Assembly: GCA_003852805.1 (NCBI GenBank)
Contig: RDDY01000064.1
Coordinates: 1 to 9,652, forward strand
DNA from: Chryseobacterium sp.
GTDB taxonomy: Bacteria > Bacteroidota > Bacteroidia > Flavobacteriales > Weeksellaceae
Length of the DNA stretch: 9,652 nt
Direction of reading: 5' to 3'
Position 1 is the first letter of the stretch. Each line of letters opens with the position of its first letter. The notes beneath the pieces are model-generated. The model saw only the letters and a list, made by a program, of their open reading frames with translations. It was not told the origin of the DNA and made no database searches. Both the position numbers and the translations under genes were made by a program. Shown in pieces: positions 7,651 to 9,652 of this stretch.

Positions 7651-7923
7651 CGAAATCCGGGCCATTTTAGCGCTGTAAGTCAGCATCTTATCCATTAAGA
7701 CATTCTGCGTTTTTGGAAGAAATTATAATAAATTTTTAAACGATTGATCTTCAAGCACTTTAATTTTCGGTGGAAAATACTGCACCCGGCGTTTTGGTTT
7801 TCGCACAAATAAACGAAATGCATTGAAATAGAAATACCACAGAATTTAATCGGATGTCAACAAAGCGTGCCATTGCGTGCAGTCAAGATTAAACAAGAAA
7901 AACGGCTATTAAGATTCTCACAA

Positions 7924-7931
7924 TAAATTTG
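7924..7931 (+). promoter_or_regulatory. Probable promoter of the TonB receptor gene, -7 element
   Basis: TAAATTTG matches the Bacteroidota TAnnTTTG consensus exactly and is the same octamer as at the sucA promoter. It ends 18 bases before the ATG, predicting a leader of about 12 nt and so leaving no room for a riboswitch in a transcript starting here. The -33 TTG is not evident. Confidence 0.5.
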
Positions 7932-7949
7932 CGCAGTAAAAATTTAAAA

Positions 7950-9652
7950 ATGAAAAAATATTGCGTTGCCGTTCTTGCGTGCGCTTTTGCCATGGGACAA
8001 GCACAAGAGCAAGACAAGGAAATTGAACCTGTTACCATTGCCGGGCGCGTTCTGCAGCTGCCGTATAAAACGGCTACCGTCAACATAGAAGTGATTTCGC
8101 GCGACGAAATTCTGCGCAGCGCTGCAAACAGCATAGAAGAGGTGTTGAGCAACACCGCAGGAATCGATATCCGCAGACGCGGGCCTCAAGGCTTGCAAAG
8201 CGATCTAGGTATTCGCGGCAGTTCATTCGATCAAGTACTACTTCTTGTAAACGGTGTGCGTATGAAAGATGCACAAACAGGACACAATATGATGAATGTT
8301 CCGTTTGATCTGGCATCGGTCGAGCGGATAGAGATTATCAAAGGTCCGGCGGCTCGACGTTTCGGCACCGACGCTTACGGAGGCGTGGTAAATATTGTAA
8401 CCAAAGCAGCAGGCGATGATACTTTCATGACGGGCGCTTCGGGCGGTGACTTCGGATCATGGTCATTGACGGCAGGTGCAGATTTGGGTAAACCCGAGGC
8501 TGCGCATTATTTTCAAGCACATTCGGCCGGAGCGGAAGGCTACCGTTACAATACGGATTACCGCGCTGATAATTACTGGTATCAGAATCGTTTCATCGTG
8601 GGGAAAGGCGAACTGACGATGCAAGGCGGCTTTGGCCAAAAGAAATTCGGCGCCAACGGTTTCTATGCTTCTCCGTCTGCAAAAGACCAATATGAGGAAA
8701 CCCAAATTTCTCTGGCCAGCGCTTCTTACAATGTGCAAGTCAATCGCTTGGACATCAATGCCGGCATCTATTGGCGGCGTGCACAAGACATGTATTTGTT
8801 TGTGCGCAGCAATCCTGCCGCGTACCGCAACATGCATATCGGAAACAATATCGGCGGCAATGTGAATGTGGGGATAAATTCAAAGATCGGTTTGACCACC
8901 GTTGGTGCAGATGTCCGTCAAGAGAATCTGCGCAGCAATAACCTCGGCAAACACGAGCGGCTGATTACACAATTGTTCATTGATCAGCATTTGTCGTTTT
9001 TCGACGATAAATTACAATTGGTTCCCGGAATCGCTTGGACCCATTATCCGGGCATCGGCAATTATTTTCTGCCGGGTTTGGATGCGGGTTTCAGCCTCAG
9101 CAATCAACATAAATTCTTTGCGAATGCTTCACAAGTCAACCGTCTGCCGACTTACACCGATTTATTCTATCTGAGCAAAACAGAGCAAGGAACTCCGGCA
9201 TTGGAACCTGAAAAAGCACTTTCTTATGAGATAGGCTACCGTTTTAGTTACTGCGATTTCAGACTGGAAGCAAGCTACTTCGGCCGCGATTCCGAGAATT
9301 TGATCGACTGGGTAAAGGAGCGCCCCGATGCCTTGTGGACGGCGGAAAACCGAGGCAAAATCAACACGCGAGGCGTGGAAGCCGAGGTGCAATACCGGTT
9401 TAACGGCATTATTGACGGTCTGGCTGTCGGTTATACTTATTTAAACAGCAGTTACAAGGATGACGGCAGATTATCGCGTTACGCTCTGGACAATCTGAAA
9501 CACCAACTGATTACCAAACTGGACAATAAATTCGGGGATTTCAGAAGTAGATTGACCTACCGTTATTTGGACCGTGTCACCCTAAAAGATTATCATCTGT
9601 TCGATCCTGCGAAACCGCGAAATAACTCGCGTTTAAATACGGGAAAAAGAGA
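7950..9652 (+). CDS. TonB-dependent outer-membrane receptor, BtuB-like architecture (partial, 3' end missing)
   Basis: The frame is open from the ATG to the right edge: 567 codons with no stop. The protein begins with a signal peptide (MKKY, then a hydrophobic core AVLACAFAM, likely cut after A18 in GQA|Q). A short periplasmic segment follows, with IEPVTIAGR (25-33) as a possible TonB box. The plug domain (about 40-152) contains EEVLSNTAGIDIRRRG, LGIRGSSFDQVLLLVNGVRM (86-105), DAQTGH, and ERIEIIKGPAARRFGTDAYG before GVVNIVTK. The rest is alternating beta-strand sequence of the 22-strand barrel, including NRLPTYTDLFYL and LEPEKALSYEIGYRF near the C-terminal side. Such receptors import scarce nutrients (vitamin B12, haem, siderophores, sugars or peptides) across the outer membrane using TonB-ExbBD energy. 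The length already seen approaches that of BtuB (614), so only the last barrel strands should be missing. There is no CarboxypepD-like N-terminal extension and no SusD partner is visible, so a SusC role is unlikely. The ligand cannot be told from sequence alone. The start is supported by the signal peptide and A-rich leader. Confidence 0.93.
   Translation, partial: MKKYCVAVLACAFAMGQAQEQDKEIEPVTIAGRVLQLPYKTATVNIEVISRDEILRSAANSIEEVLSNTAGIDIRRRGPQGLQSDLGIRGSSFDQVLLLVNGVRMKDAQTGHNMMNVPFDLASVERIEIIKGPAARRFGTDAYGGVVNIVTKAAGDDTFMTGASGGDFGSWSLTAGADLGKPEAAHYFQAHSAGAEGYRYNTDYRADNYWYQNRFIVGKGELTMQGGFGQKKFGANGFYASPSAKDQYEETQISLASASYNVQVNRLDINAGIYWRRAQDMYLFVRSNPAAYRNMHIGNNIGGNVNVGINSKIGLTTVGADVRQENLRSNNLGKHERLITQLFIDQHLSFFDDKLQLVPGIAWTHYPGIGNYFLPGLDAGFSLSNQHKFFANASQVNRLPTYTDLFYLSKTEQGTPALEPEKALSYEIGYRFSYCDFRLEASYFGRDSENLIDWVKERPDALWTAENRGKINTRGVEAEVQYRFNGIIDGLAVGYTYLNSSYKDDGRLSRYALDNLKHQLITKLDNKFGDFRSRLTYRYLDRVTLKDYHLFDPAKPRNNSRLNTGKR

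Larger units (their letters stand above)
7627..7949. other. Divergent intergenic region between uvrA and the TonB receptor gene
   Basis: This 323-base AT-rich region separates two outward-pointing genes. It holds a likely promoter near each gene (separate entries) and a direct repeat of GCGTGC at 7865-7870 and 7875-7880, exactly ten bases apart. On the minus strand there are two tandem mini-ORFs: 42 codons (7823 to 7695) whose TAA overlaps the ATG of a 21-codon ORF (7695 to 7630), whose own stop is three bases before the uvrA ATG. On the plus strand a 12-codon ORF occurs at 7854-7892. I regard these ORFs as unproven: they are short, lysine/arginine/aromatic-rich as AT-rich DNA tends to give, and I recognise none of them. 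I found no tRNA, terminator or cobalamin riboswitch signature here. Confidence 0.7.

Noticed and set aside
7741..7823. Short stems such as GGTG/CACC (around 7770-7787) and TTTCG/CGAAA (around 7799-7818)
   Set aside because: Four or five pairs with ten-base loops in AT-rich DNA are expected by chance.
7854..7892. Twelve-codon plus-strand ORF (MSTKRAIACSQD) upstream of the TonB receptor gene as a leader peptide
   Set aside because: It lies upstream of the best promoter octamer at 7924, so it would not be in the transcript, and it is short enough to arise by chance.
7627..7949. Cobalamin riboswitch before the BtuB-like receptor
   Set aside because: The conserved B12-box core (GCCACTG) is absent on the plus strand, and the predicted leader is too short.
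7889..8837. Minus-strand frames opposite the TonB receptor gene
   Set aside because: The plus-strand receptor frame is continuous with signal peptide, plug and barrel motifs, and explains the region.
1..9652. Mobile element, CRISPR, toxin-antitoxin or defence island
   Set aside because: No array of repeats, transposase, integrase, terminal inverted repeats or related protein families were seen; all long frames are housekeeping or transport genes.

Overview
The window reads as chromosomal housekeeping DNA from a member of the Bacteroidota, most likely class Flavobacteriia (the Chryseobacterium/Weeksella side is my best guess from the protein flavour). Supporting signs are A-rich sequence instead of Shine-Dalgarno motifs before the start codons, two exact copies of the Bacteroidota -7 promoter octamer TAAATTTG (pattern TAnnTTTG), and Bacteroidota-like SucA, UvrA and TonB-receptor sequences. 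Base composition is moderate (roughly mid-40s % GC by eye) and I saw no shift in it that would suggest a transferred island.

Layout from left to right. (1) 1-166: the 3' end of a gene whose C-terminus resembles a GyrI-like effector-binding domain. (2) 167-275: a short regulatory gap with an imperfect hairpin and the probable sucA promoter. (3) 276-4317: sucA and sucB, the E1 and E2 subunits of the 2-oxoglutarate dehydrogenase complex, in one operon with a 43-base gap and closed by a rho-independent terminator at 4343-4373. (4) 4409-4795: apaG on the plus strand. (5) 4797-4830: a hairpin terminator that can serve both apaG and the convergent uvrA. (6) 4834-7626, minus strand: uvrA, the damage-sensing ATPase of nucleotide excision repair. 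(7) 7627-7949: a 323-base AT-rich divergent intergenic region. (8) 7950-9652: the first 567 codons of a TonB-dependent outer-membrane receptor that runs off the right edge.

sucA and sucB work together: E1 decarboxylates 2-oxoglutarate and E2 carries the succinyl group on its lipoyl lysine to CoA. The E3 subunit (lpd) is not in the window. The remaining genes are separate transcription units with no obvious link to one another or to the TCA genes. I found no RNA gene, CRISPR array, insertion sequence, phage gene or defence system, and nothing I would call a new biological system. The items most worth checking are the hairpin in front of sucA, two stop/start-coupled mini-ORFs leading into uvrA, a UvrA loop in which a usual Cys/His pair is replaced by serines, and the unknown ligand of the TonB receptor.
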